Part shown: one piece after another, positions 23,541 through 31,425 of the stretch
How the letters are laid out: each line of letters opens with the position of its first letter
Position numbering within the stretch: the first letter of the stretch is position 1
DNA from: JBAZYK01 sp964582265
Lineage (GTDB): Bacteria; Patescibacteriota; Gracilibacteria; UBA1369
Length of the DNA stretch: 31,606 bases
NCBI GenBank assembly: GCA_964582265.1
Contig: CAZOQT010000009.1
Coordinates: forward strand, 1-31,606
Direction of reading: 5' to 3'
Program-made: the position numbers and the translations under genes
The notes under the pieces: generated by a model
Databases searched by the model: none
The model's input: only the letters and a program-made list of their open reading frames with translations
Told to the model about the DNA's origin: nothing

Positions 23541-25019
23541 CTAGTTTATCCGGAAATGAGTCCCCAAGCTTTTTTTACGTTTTAGTGCTGCTTCGATTAT
23601 TTTTAAGCTTACCTCAAGCATATTTAAGGTTTCATATCCTTCCTGGTTTAAATTTTTAGGAAGTTTTTTGAGTAATTTATTTATTTTTATTCTGGATTTT
23701 TCGAGCTTGGATTTTTCTTTAATTATAGCTACATTTTTCCACATTGTGTCTTGAAGTTCCTGTTTAATTTTATGATAAAGTTTTTTGTTTGCGACGTTTG
23801 AATTGATTTTAATTATCTGCTTGTTAAAATCCGGAAACTGTTTGTTTTTTTTAGGTTTGGTTTTTATGATTTCGTTACTCATCACAACCGCTTCCAGTAG
23901 CGAATTTGAAGCTAAACGGTTTGCGCCATGTAGTCCTGTGCAGGCTACTTCTCCAAAGGCATACAAATTTTTGATTGAGGTTTCTCCTTTTAAATTGGTA
24001 AAAATTCCTCCACAGCTGAAGTGAGCTGCAGGTGTGATGGGAATTAGATCTTTCTCCAGGTTATATCCAATTTTTTTTAAATAATTAGAAATTTGAGGGA
24101 ATTCTTTGTTGCTACCTTTGGTCTTTAATTCAAGGTAAATTGGGCCCTTTTGTGATTCAGAGAAAATCGCTCTGCTGACAATATCTCTTGGCGCTAATTC
24201 TTGCATCGGATGATAATTTTTCATAAATCTTTCTCTTTTAGCGTTCAGTAGGGTAGCGCCATGACCTCTTAAGGCTTCCGATAAAAGAAAAAGTGGATTT
24301 CTTCCTTCGTTTAAAGCTGTAGGGTGAAATTGGATAAATTCCAGATCTTTAAGTTTACACTTTGCCCTTATTGCCATAGCTAGCCCATCTCCGGTGGCGA
24401 CCAATGGATTAGTCGTTTTTTTATAAAGCTGGCCTATTCCTCCGGTTGCCAGCACTGTTTTTTTTGCGTAAAAACAGGTAATTCTTTTTTTTATAATCAC
24501 TTCAACGCCATAACAAATCCGATTTTTTATTATTAAGTCTTTGACAAAGGAGTTTTCCAAAATGAATATGTTTTTGTTTTTTTTGATATGTTTTATGAGA
24601 GCTTCTTCAATTGCTTTACCTGTGTAATCGCCACTATGAATAATCCTTTTTTCCTGATGCCCTCCCTCACGATGAAGTGCCAAGTCTCCATCAATGTTTT
24701 TGGTGAATTTAACACCTAAATTAATCAGTCGTTTAATTGCTTTTGGACCTTCTTTAATGATGAATTCAACGGCCTTTTTGTCGTTATGGAAGGCTCCTGC
24801 CACAAATGTATCCTGGATGTGTTTTTTAAAGGTATCTTTCTGATTAAGCTCTTTAAGTACAGTGGCTATGCCGCCTTGCGCATAAAAAGTATTGCTGTCT
24901 TCAAGGTTTTTTTTAGTGACAATCAGAACCTTACCGGTTTTTGCAGCTTTAATGGCTGCGTTAAGGCCGGCAAGGCCTGAGCCGACTATGATGGTGTCAA
25001 AGGTTTTTAGTTTCATCAA
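23541..25019 (-). CDS. nadB: L-aspartate oxidase
   Basis: NadB oxidises L-aspartate to iminoaspartate with FAD, the first step of bacterial de novo NAD synthesis. At 492 aa it has the FAD motif IIVGSGLAGLNAAIKAAKTG near the start. Active-site motifs are LHREGGHQEKRIIHSGD (its Glu separates the oxidase from succinate dehydrogenases), FIQFHPTAL, LAPRDIVSRAI, AAHFSCGGI and GANRLASNSLLEAVV. Two Met codons begin the frame (25019, 25016) and either may be used. nadA and nadC are not next to it. It converges on prfA with an 18-bp gap. The C-terminal 100 residues are Lys-rich and less conserved. Confidence 0.9.
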   Translation of the reverse strand: MMKLKTFDTIIVGSGLAGLNAAIKAAKTGKVLIVTKKNLEDSNTFYAQGGIATVLKELNQKDTFKKHIQDTFVAGAFHNDKKAVEFIIKEGPKAIKRLINLGVKFTKNIDGDLALHREGGHQEKRIIHSGDYTGKAIEEALIKHIKKNKNIFILENSFVKDLIIKNRICYGVEVIIKKRITCFYAKKTVLATGGIGQLYKKTTNPLVATGDGLAMAIRAKCKLKDLEFIQFHPTALNEGRNPLFLLSEALRGHGATLLNAKRERFMKNYHPMQELAPRDIVSRAIFSESQKGPIYLELKTKGSNKEFPQISNYLKKIGYNLEKDLIPITPAAHFSCGGIFTNLKGETSIKNLYAFGEVACTGLHGANRLASNSLLEAVVMSNEIIKTKPKKNKQFPDFNKQIIKINSNVANKKLYHKIKQELQDTMWKNVAIIKEKSKLEKSRIKINKLLKKLPKNLNQEGYETLNMLEVSLKIIEAALKRKKSLGTHFRIN

Positions 25020-25073
25020 TGGATTCTTATATTTTACTTTTAAATGAAATTTTTTCTTATGTCAAAAATGCAT

Positions 25074-25079
25074 TATAAT
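25074..25079 (+). promoter_or_regulatory. -10 box of the tatD promoter
   Basis: A perfect TATAAT lies 24 bp upstream of the tatD ATG; the -35 position at 17 bp is a weak TTTTTC (25051-25056). Confidence 0.45.
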
Positions 25080-25102
25080 GTAGCTAATTTTTTAATGTTT
25101 TT

Positions 25103-25873
25103 ATGTTTACAGACACGCATTCCCATATTCATTTTGTTAGCGAGTTTCCGGATATTGACGAAATAATCTCGAGAGCATTCGTTGCTGGGGTATCAAGACA
25201 AATTATTGTTGGCTGTACACCTTCTGATTCATTTATAGCATTAGAATTCGTTAAAAAGCATGCGGATAAAAATTTTTGGTCTACACTTGGAGTACACCCG
25301 CATAATGCTGATGAATGCACAGAGGATGTTCTTATTCAGTTTGAAGAAGCCGTTAAAATAAATTCTAAAATTGTGGCTTTGGGAGAGATAGGGTTAGATT
25401 ACTTTAGGAATTTGCAACCAAAGGAGTTGCAGCAATTTGCATTTAAAAAACAGTTACAATTAGCAAAAAAGCTTGATTTACCAGTTGTTGTGCATATTCG
25501 TGATGCCTGGGAAGACGCTTTTGAAATTATGAATGAAACCGGAAATGAAAAAGTGATTTTGCATTGTTTTACTGGGCAGCTGCAGCAGGCAGAGGTCGCC
25601 TGGAAGCGAGGGTATTATCTCTCATTTTCTGGAATTTTGACTTATCCTAAAAATGAATATTTAAGAGAAATTGCCGCAAGATCGCCTAAAAAGAATGTAT
25701 TAATAGAAACTGATTGCCCTTATTTACCGCCGCAGCCTTTTAGAGGGAAAAGAAATGAGCCATCTTTTGTTGTGGAGACGGCCAAAACTTTGGCTAAGGT
25801 CTGGGGGCTTACTTTGGAGGAAACTGGGCTAATTACAACTGAAAATGCAATTAGGCTATTTCGAGTTTCATAA
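25103..25873 (+). CDS. tatD: TatD-family metal-dependent deoxyribonuclease
   Basis: TatD proteins are TIM-barrel metal nucleases linked to 3'-5' DNA/RNA trimming and repair. The 256-aa protein has the full ligand set: HxH in DTHSHIHF, Glu in ALGEIGLDYFR, His in VVVHIRDA, His in LHCFTG and Asp in ETDCPYLPPQPFRGKRNEP. It is divergent from nadB. Its last 23 bp overlap the 3' end of radA on the opposite strand. Confidence 0.93.
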   Translation: MFTDTHSHIHFVSEFPDIDEIISRAFVAGVSRQIIVGCTPSDSFIALEFVKKHADKNFWSTLGVHPHNADECTEDVLIQFEEAVKINSKIVALGEIGLDYFRNLQPKELQQFAFKKQLQLAKKLDLPVVVHIRDAWEDAFEIMNETGNEKVILHCFTGQLQQAEVAWKRGYYLSFSGILTYPKNEYLREIAARSPKKNVLIETDCPYLPPQPFRGKRNEPSFVVETAKTLAKVWGLTLEETGLITTENAIRLFRVS

Positions 25874-27209
25874 GATCTTTTAAACTTTCTGCCATAATAA
25901 TTTCAGCTTTGTTTGAAGACGAGTTGGAAGTCTTGAATGGCTTTGAAGTTTTGGGTATTACAATGCGGCTAAATCCCATCTTTTCTGCTTCCTGGATCCG
26001 TTTTTCCAGATCTGTTACAGTTCTAAGTTCTCCGGATAGTCCTACTTCACCAATGTAAATTGTGGTCGGGTGTAATGCTGTTTTTTTGAATGATGAAATA
26101 ATCGCCATGATAACTGCAAGATCGGCTGCTGGTTCGTGCAGTTTGAAACCACTAACCACGTTAATATAAACGTCTTGATTACTTAGATTTAAATTTAGAT
26201 ATTTTTGGATAACAGCAATTAATAGTTGCATTCTATTTAAATCAAATCCGCTGCCCGCGCGTTTTGGATAGCCAAAATGGGTTACATTGGTTAAGGCCTG
26301 CACTTCAACTAAAAGCGGGCGCGTTCCCTCCAGGGTAGCTGTTATGGCAGAACCGATAGTGCCTTCTTTTCTGCCATCAAGAAATAATTTTGAGGCATTT
26401 GTGACCTCGGTTAGGCCTTCTTCTGACATCTCAAAAATGCCAATTTCGTGAGTAGGTCCAAAACGATTCTTAAGACTTCGTAGCACCCGATAATTTTGAT
26501 ATCTTTCTCCTTCCAAAAATAGGACTGTATCAACAAGATGTTCAAGTACCCGTGGTCCAGCCAAGTTGCCATCTTTGGTAACGTGGCCAATCAGCAAAAC
26601 TGGAGTAGCAGTTTTTTTGGCAAAATTCATGATTGATTCAGTGCAGAATCTTACCTGGGTAATGCTACCCGCCATGGATGGAATTTCGCTTGAGTAGATG
26701 ACTTGAATGGAATCAAGGATGATAAAGTCGGGCTTTGTGTTTTCAATTGTGGCCAGGATGTTTTCAAAATTTGTTTCTGCCAAAAAATGTAGATTCTGGT
26801 TTTTTATGCCAAGTCTTTGCGCTCGCATTGAAACCTGATGGTGTGATTCTTCTCCGGAAATGTATAAAACTTTAGAGTTGTTTTTGGCAATATTATGGCT
26901 AATTTGAAGGGTTAAAGTGGATTTGCCAATGCCGGGTTCTCCGCTTAACAAAACCATACTTCCTTTTACCAAGCCACTTCCGAGTACTCGATTTAATTCT
27001 GCGATGTTTGTATTTATGCGAATTTCTGGCTCGCTTTCATGGGAAAGGGGAGTTGTGCTAAGGCTTGTGCCTTGGGTTTTTGAGGATTTATTTTTTTCGA
27101 TTATGTCTTCGTAAAATGAATTCCAGGCCTCGCATTCTGGACAGCGGCCAAGCCATTTTTGACTTTGATATCCACATTTTTCGCAGTTAAATACAGTTTT
27201 TAATTTCAT
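25851..27209 (-). CDS. radA: DNA repair protein RadA (Sms)
   Basis: RadA is a RecA-related ATPase/helicase that promotes branch migration in recombination and repair. The order of motifs over 452 aa is standard: zinc finger CEKCGYQ...CPECEAW at the N-terminus, Walker A GEPGIGKST, the RadA-specific KNRFG motif in LKNRFGPTHEIGIFEM, then a Lon-like C-terminal domain (VYINVVSGFKLHEPAADLA, IYIGEVGLSGELR). The glycosyltransferase gene ends 9 bp upstream on the same strand, so the two probably share a transcript. Its end overlaps tatD tail to tail. Confidence 0.95.
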   Translation of the reverse strand: MKLKTVFNCEKCGYQSQKWLGRCPECEAWNSFYEDIIEKNKSSKTQGTSLSTTPLSHESEPEIRINTNIAELNRVLGSGLVKGSMVLLSGEPGIGKSTLTLQISHNIAKNNSKVLYISGEESHHQVSMRAQRLGIKNQNLHFLAETNFENILATIENTKPDFIILDSIQVIYSSEIPSMAGSITQVRFCTESIMNFAKKTATPVLLIGHVTKDGNLAGPRVLEHLVDTVLFLEGERYQNYRVLRSLKNRFGPTHEIGIFEMSEEGLTEVTNASKLFLDGRKEGTIGSAITATLEGTRPLLVEVQALTNVTHFGYPKRAGSGFDLNRMQLLIAVIQKYLNLNLSNQDVYINVVSGFKLHEPAADLAVIMAIISSFKKTALHPTTIYIGEVGLSGELRTVTDLEKRIQEAEKMGFSRIVIPKTSKPFKTSNSSSNKAEIIMAESLKDLMKLEIA

Positions 27210-27218
27210 GATTATAAA

Positions 27219-28385
27219 TTATGGCGCTTTTATACTTTGTATATCATTATTAACACTTTGAGATGAAATATTCTTAAACAAATTATGATAAATATTTAAA
27301 GTTTCAAGTGCCGCTTTTTTCCAGGAATATTGTTCAATTAGTTTTGCACCAATTGTAACGTGATACTGTCTGGTTGATTTGCGATCCAACATTTGCAGGA
27401 TTTTATCTGCCAAGTCTTCTGAGTTTTTTGGCTCAAAATAAAGTCCGGCATTTTTAACAATTTCTGGATGGCAAGATGTATTTGAAACAATGATTGGTAA
27501 ATGGGTTGCCATGGCTTGAACTAAGCCAATTCCAAATCCTTCTTTAATGCTGGTATGTAAATATATTTCAGCGAGCTTATAAATAATGGGTAGATCTGTG
27601 TAATCAACATATCCTAAAAGTTGAACTTTATTTTTTAATTTTAACTTGTGAATAAGGTCGGTTACTTTTTTGTATTCATTTTGCCAACCTTTGGATCCAA
27701 CAATAATCAAACTGAATTCCTTTTTTATTTCTTCCGGAAGTAAATTGTAGGCTTCAATTAGCGTTGTATAGTCCTTTCTAGGCTCAATTGTGCTTACTGA
27801 TAAAAAGAATTTTTGCGGGAGTTTGTATTTTTTTTGTACATTTGCAATTTCGTCCGCTTCTGATGGGATTAAAAAAATCGGGTCTACTCCATTGTAAATA
27901 ACGGAAATTCTTTCTAAGGGTACATTAAAGTACCTATGCAAATCGGCTTTAGTATCTTCAGAAACGGCGATGATATGTGAGGCCTGTTTAATGCTCCAGG
28001 GCATAATTTTTTCCAGGAATACTAAATTGCCTGCTTCAATCATTTCCGGGTGTTCAATATAGGTTAAATCGTGAACAGTTAATACGTTTACTGGATAGGA
28101 ATGGGGAATAGCTGTGCCGTTCATAAAATGGACCACATCTTGTTTACCTGCTAAATGATCTAGCTTTGGCCAATAAATTCGCTTCCAAAGGCCCTGATAA
28201 ACCTTTTTTTTTATGATTGAAAGTGGTATTCGTGGTAATTGTTGAGGGAGGTTCTTACTTTCTCCTCCCAGTAAAGTGAATTCGTCAGTTGAAATTTTAG
28301 AAAACTGATGAGCCAGTTCGCTAATATACCAGCCAACTCCGGTCGGTTTTCTTTTTAGCCATCTTGTATCTAGCAGAATTTTCAT
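27219..28385 (-). CDS. Glycosyltransferase, GT4-like (GT-B fold)
   Basis: The protein has 388 aa. The N-terminal Rossmann half begins LLDTRWLKRKPTGVGWYISELA, typical of GT4 enzymes with a Gly-rich acceptor loop. The second half has VSTIEPRKDYTTLIEAY, LLGYVDYTDLPIIYKLAEIYLHTS and EGFGIGLVQAMATHLPIIVS. The EX7E motif usually has Glu at both ends; here the second is Gln (EGFGIGLVQ). It would transfer a sugar from a nucleotide donor, perhaps to a surface polysaccharide; donor and acceptor are unknown. AAGGA lies 5 nt before the ATG, one of the few weak SD-like sites in the window. It lies upstream of radA in the same direction. Confidence 0.85.
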   Translation of the reverse strand: MKILLDTRWLKRKPTGVGWYISELAHQFSKISTDEFTLLGGESKNLPQQLPRIPLSIIKKKVYQGLWKRIYWPKLDHLAGKQDVVHFMNGTAIPHSYPVNVLTVHDLTYIEHPEMIEAGNLVFLEKIMPWSIKQASHIIAVSEDTKADLHRYFNVPLERISVIYNGVDPIFLIPSEADEIANVQKKYKLPQKFFLSVSTIEPRKDYTTLIEAYNLLPEEIKKEFSLIIVGSKGWQNEYKKVTDLIHKLKLKNKVQLLGYVDYTDLPIIYKLAEIYLHTSIKEGFGIGLVQAMATHLPIIVSNTSCHPEIVKNAGLYFEPKNSEDLADKILQMLDRKSTRQYHVTIGAKLIEQYSWKKAALETLNIYHNLFKNISSQSVNNDIQSIKAP

Positions 28386-28421
28386 ATTTTCCTTATATCA
28401 CTAATCATAAAAAATATCTGC

Positions 28422-28450
28422 TTGAATCTTGAGCGTTTAAATGCTAATTT
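28422..28450 (+). promoter_or_regulatory. Promoter of tRNA-Lys
   Basis: TTGAAT (28422-28427) and TAATTT (28445-28450) are 17 bp apart, with TGC before the -10 (extended -10). The start would be near 28457, about 40 nt before the tRNA. Confidence 0.5.
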
Positions 28451-28495
28451 ATGCTTCGCAGTTTTTGCTGCAGTTGTTCGATTGAAATTGGGTGT

Positions 28496-28571
28496 GGGTC
28501 AGTAGCTCAGCTGGTAGAGCGGCTCCCTCTTAAGGAGATGGTCCCCGGTTCGATCCCGGGCTGGCCCACCA
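28496..28571 (+). tRNA. tRNA-Lys (anticodon CTT)
   Basis: The 76-nt sequence folds as a cloverleaf: acceptor GGGTCAG/CTGGCCC, D arm GCTC/GAGC, anticodon loop CTCTTAA with CTT at 28529-28531, T arm CCCGG-TTCGATC-CCGGG, and an encoded CCA. It resembles other bacterial tRNA-Lys in acceptor and D arm. The first anticodon-stem pair (27-43) is a G-A mismatch. It reads AAG; a TTT-anticodon lysine tRNA must lie elsewhere for AAA. Confidence 0.93.
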
Positions 28572-28589
28572 AAAAATATTAGACTTTTA

Positions 28590-28625
28590 AAAGAGCCAAA
28601 CTTTTGAAGCTAGGCTCTTTATTTT
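28590..28625 (+). terminator. Probable terminator after tRNA-Lys
   Basis: AAAGAGCC (28590-28597) pairs with GGCTCTTT (28613-28620) across a 15-nt loop, followed by ATTTT. It lies 18 bp after the CCA. Confidence 0.65.
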
Positions 28626-28654
28626 GTGAAGCTGTAAGTGATCCAGTTTATTGA

Positions 28655-30043
28655 TTATTTTTGGCAAGGTTCCGGGCTGCAGGTTATAGTTTGTTTATTA
28701 GATGTTGTGGTTGTCTTGCTTGATTGTTGAGTCTGAGTCCTATTTTCAGTAGTGGTTGAGTTGCTTTTCGGACTACTAATTTTTGTTGAAGTAGTTTGTT
28801 TTGCAGGAATAGTTTCTGGTTGTGCCTTGGTTGTTATATTTGGACTTGTTTTGGGCAATGATGTTGCTGTTTGGGCGGAAATTTTACCTGTAGAAGCTTT
28901 GTTGATAATTTCCTTTGTAGGAACTTTGTTGTTTGCAGTCGGAGTTTGTGCGGAAGCTGGAGTTGTGCCGGTTTTAATTGCTGTATTAGCCTTGGGAATT
29001 GTGTTTACATTTGTTGCAGCTTTTGGGCTGGCAGCTGGAATATTTTTAGTTGATGGTTTTTGCTGGTTGGCTTGAGTGGCTGGTTGNNNNNNNNNNNNNN
29101 NNNNNNNNNNNNNNNNNNNNNNNNNNNNNNNNNNNNNNNNNNNNNNNNNNNNNNNNNNNNNNNNNNNNNNNNNNNNNNNNNNNNNNGTGGCTGGTTGAGT
29201 TTGCGTGGATTCATTTGCAGTTTGACTTGGTTGAGTAGTAGTTGGGGGAGTTGGCTGAGTAGCAGGTTGTGTTGTTGATTGTGTGGTTGGAGGGGTTATA
29301 TTTTGAGATTGAGTCGGCAATGTTAAATTAGGTGATTCTGTTGGGGTCGGCAGTTTTTGCTCGGTGATTTTGGGAGCTGTGATTTGAGTTGTATTTTCGT
29401 CCTTAGATGTTAACGCTTGTTGATCGGAATTAAGTAATCTATAAATTATTTGGGCTAGTTTTCCTCTAGTTAATCCCTGTCCTGGGTTAACCTTATTACT
29501 TGCATCTGCATCAATTAAATTTCTCTGTTTTGCATAGCCAATAAATTTGGCGTACCAATTATCCTTTGGAGTGTCAGCATAGGCATCTTGGGAGGTGCCG
29601 ACATCATCTAAATTTGTACCGCGGGCGTTAAGAAGCATTTTTAAGGCTTCAACCAGGTTTACTGTTTGTTCTGGTCTAAATTTGCCATCTGGGTAACCTT
29701 GTATAATTCCTGTATTTTTTGCTTTAGAGACATATTTTAAATACCAAGCGTTTTCGCCAAGATCAGGAAATGCTTTATCTTGTGTGTCTGGAGTGGCAAT
29801 GTTGGAAGCAATGAGCATCATTTTAAGTGCTTCTGCTCTATTCACTATTTGATCAGGCTTAAAGGTTCCATCAGGGTATCCATTAATAATATTGCGATTT
29901 TTGATATAAACAATTGCCTGATAATTTGGATCTGTATTGTTTACATCACTAAAAGGACTGGTGTTGTCTTGTGCCCATACTACCAAGGAAAAGCTAAATA
30001 TGCTCAGCCCAAGCACTATGGAAAGTATTTTTTTCACTTTCAT
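28655..30043 (-). CDS. Secreted SLH-domain protein with Pro/Thr/Gln-rich tail, interrupted by an assembly gap
   Basis: A signal peptide (ILSIVLGLSIFSFSLVVWA) precedes three S-layer homology repeats: SPFSDVNNTDPNYQAI..GYPDGTFKP, AFPDLGENAWYLKYV..GYPDGKFRP and AYADTPKDNWYAKFI, covering residues about 30-205. The rest is low-complexity Pro/Thr/Gln/Ser sequence, including repeats of QPATQ-like units, ending ITCSPEPCQK. A run of exactly 100 N (29087-29186) lies within the repeats, so the true length is unknown and the frame across the gap rests on an arbitrary gap size. The SLH part should bind a cell-wall polymer, with the tail as an extended surface stalk. It resembles the N-terminal half of the SLH-S41 protease in domain plan. 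Confidence 0.8.
   Translation of the reverse strand: MKVKKILSIVLGLSIFSFSLVVWAQDNTSPFSDVNNTDPNYQAIVYIKNRNIINGYPDGTFKPDQIVNRAEALKMMLIASNIATPDTQDKAFPDLGENAWYLKYVSKAKNTGIIQGYPDGKFRPEQTVNLVEALKMLLNARGTNLDDVGTSQDAYADTPKDNWYAKFIGYAKQRNLIDADASNKVNPGQGLTRGKLAQIIYRLLNSDQQALTSKDENTTQITAPKITEQKLPTPTESPNLTLPTQSQNITPPTTQSTTQPATQPTPPTTTQPSQTANESTQTQPAXXXXXXXXXXXXXXXXXXXXXXXXXXXXXXXXXXQPATQANQQKPSTKNIPAASPKAATNVNTIPKANTAIKTGTTPASAQTPTANNKVPTKEIINKASTGKISAQTATSLPKTSPNITTKAQPETIPAKQTTSTKISSPKSNSTTTENRTQTQQSSKTTTTSNKQTITCSPEPCQK
29087..29186. other. Assembly gap of 100 N in a repetitive coding region
   Basis: All bases are N and the length is exactly 100, a common placeholder. The plus-strand bases on both sides are the same (GTGGCTGGTTG before, GTGGCTGGTTG after), so the assembler probably broke at a tandem repeat of the Gln-Pro-Ala-Thr type. 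Confidence 0.95.
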
Positions 30044-30101
30044 AAGTGTTGCGGGGTTAAATGCTATATATTTCAGTACGCTTGATCTTGGTAAATTGTT
30101 T

Positions 30102-30130
30102 TTGATAAAACCAAAATATCTTGCTAATCT
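30102..30130 (+). promoter_or_regulatory. Extended -10 promoter of mutM
   Basis: TTGATA (30102-30107) and TAATCT (30125-30130) are 17 bp apart, and TGC precedes the -10. Initiation near 30137 gives a leader of about 24 nt to ATG 30161 and rules out the in-frame codon at 30149 only weakly. Confidence 0.6.
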
Positions 30131-30160
30131 GCAGTTTGTGTTTATTTATTGTGTTTATTT

Positions 30161-30985
30161 ATGCCGGAATTGCCGGAAGTTGAAACAATTTGTCGCGAAT
30201 TAAGGTTAAATTTGCTTAATAAGAAATTTTCTAAACTGGAAGTAAAACTTCCCAAAATTTTCATGCCTTCGGCAGAGTTTGTGAGTTCCCAAATTAAAAG
30301 TTTGAAAGTTTTGGATGTACAAAGACGGGGTAAATTTATTGTCTTTGTTTTAGACAAAAACATGCGGCTAGTGATCCATTTGCGCATGACCGGAAGGTTG
30401 ATGTGGCAAAAAGTGAAAGGCCGTGAAAAATATATTTGTGGGATTTTTACGTTTACTGATGGCACTGAGCTGATTTTTTCTGATGTTCGTAAATTTGCTC
30501 GAATTTGGTTTTATTCCGAGCAACAATATGAAAAAATAAGTGGTATAAAAAAGCTTGGAATTGAGCCATTTGCTCAAGAATTCACAAAGGATTTTTTTGT
30601 TAATTTGTTTAAAAACAAGAAGGGGATTTTAAAAAATAATCTTTTAAGACAGGATTTGATTACGGGCATCGGTAATATCTATGCCGATGAGTCTTGTTTT
30701 AAAAGTAAATTGCATCCCCAAAAACGTATCGAGAAATTAAATAAGAAAGATTTGGAGCGACTTTATGAAGCTATTATTTTTTGTTTAAAAGAGGGGATTT
30801 CTCATAATGGTACTTCAGTTTCAGATTTTGTGGGTACTAACGGCAATTTAGGAAAGCACCAGCATTATTTGCAGGTATATGGTCGCAAAGGCGATCCTTG
30901 TTATGTATGCAAAGGAACTATTAAAAAAACAGTAGCCGCTGGTCGGGGGACTTTTTACTGTGAAAATTGCCAAAAATTAAAGTAG
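30161..30985 (+). CDS. mutM: Formamidopyrimidine-DNA glycosylase
   Basis: MutM (Fpg) excises 8-oxoguanine and other oxidised purines and cuts the abasic strand. The start at 30161 is fixed by MPELPEVETICREL, since Pro2 becomes the catalytic N-terminus after Met removal and Glu3 assists; an extension to 30149 would block this. Also present are RRGKFIVF with the catalytic Lys, LRMTGRL, the helix-two-turn-helix segment ITGIGNIYADESCF, and a C-terminal zinc finger CYVC...GRGTFYCENCQ. It is 274 aa. It converges with the His-rich gene with a single base between the stops. Confidence 0.96.
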   Translation: MPELPEVETICRELRLNLLNKKFSKLEVKLPKIFMPSAEFVSSQIKSLKVLDVQRRGKFIVFVLDKNMRLVIHLRMTGRLMWQKVKGREKYICGIFTFTDGTELIFSDVRKFARIWFYSEQQYEKISGIKKLGIEPFAQEFTKDFFVNLFKNKKGILKNNLLRQDLITGIGNIYADESCFKSKLHPQKRIEKLNKKDLERLYEAIIFCLKEGISHNGTSVSDFVGTNGNLGKHQHYLQVYGRKGDPCYVCKGTIKKTVAAGRGTFYCENCQKLK

Positions 30986-30986
30986 T

Positions 30987-31397
30987 TTACGCTGCGTGCG
31001 CGTGACCATCTCCATGTGCAGCTTTGTCGTTTGCAGCGTGTCCGGCTCCGTGTGCATCGTGTCCACCACCATGTGCATCGTGTCCACCACCATGTGCGTC
31101 GTGACCGCCTCCATGAGCGTCATGACCACCTTCGTGTGCATCGTGACCGCCTCCATGAGCGTCGTGTCCACCGCCATGCGCATCATGACCACCTCCATGT
31201 GCATCGTGTCCGTGTCCATGGCCATTTGTAGGTCTTTTGCCCGTAATTATACTCATGATTGCTTTACCAAATCCAGATATTATACTGTCAACTACACCAA
31301 AGCTTTCTTTTATAATTCCCCAAAGATGACCTTTTGCCTCATTAAGGTGATCTCCAAGAGTGACTGGTTCTTCATGATGTCCGCCGTGTCCTGACAT
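30987..31397 (-). CDS. Histidine-rich heptad-repeat protein, probable metal binder
   Basis: The 136-aa protein starts MSGHGGHHEEPVTLGDHLNEAKGH, then a hydrophobic or amphipathic stretch (residues about 25-50: LWGIIKESFGVVDSIISG, FGKAIMSIITG). After a GHGHGH motif come eight tandem GHDAHGG heptads (one HEG, the last HGA) and a His/Ala-rich end. No family is recognised. Such dense His repeats usually bind Ni, Co, Zn or Cu, so metal storage or buffering is the simplest guess, perhaps at a membrane surface. There is no clear signal peptide. The promoter carries an inverted repeat in its spacer, suggesting regulation. The repeat DNA is visibly more GC-rich than its surroundings. Confidence 0.75.
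   Translation of the reverse strand: MSGHGGHHEEPVTLGDHLNEAKGHLWGIIKESFGVVDSIISGFGKAIMSIITGKRPTNGHGHGHDAHGGGHDAHGGGHDAHGGGHDAHEGGHDAHGGGHDAHGGGHDAHGGGHDAHGAGHAANDKAAHGDGHAHAA
31039..31206 (-). repeat. Eight tandem 21-bp repeats encoding GHDAHGG heptads
   Basis: Units start at 31039, 31060, 31081, 31102, 31123, 31144, 31165 and 31186. Copies differ mainly at synonymous positions (for example GCATCG, GCGTCG and GCGTCA at the same place), so the protein repeat is better kept than the DNA. Confidence 0.92.
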
Positions 31398-31425
31398 AAT
31401 TTTAAAAATTAAAATTCGGTTTTAC

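Noticed and set aside
28752..29075. Open frames on the plus strand across the SLH protein tail
   Set aside because: They are the antisense of Pro/Thr/Gln-rich repeats, which naturally lack stops and give Val/Gly/Leu-rich translations.
31039..31206. CRISPR-like array
   Set aside because: The 21-bp units are contiguous with no spacers and encode a protein heptad in frame.
30977..31231. Other long frames across the His repeat (Met/Thr-rich or His/Arg-rich translations)
   Set aside because: A 21-bp repeat keeps several frames open. Only the frame starting at 31397 has a non-repetitive N-terminus and a promoter at the right distance.
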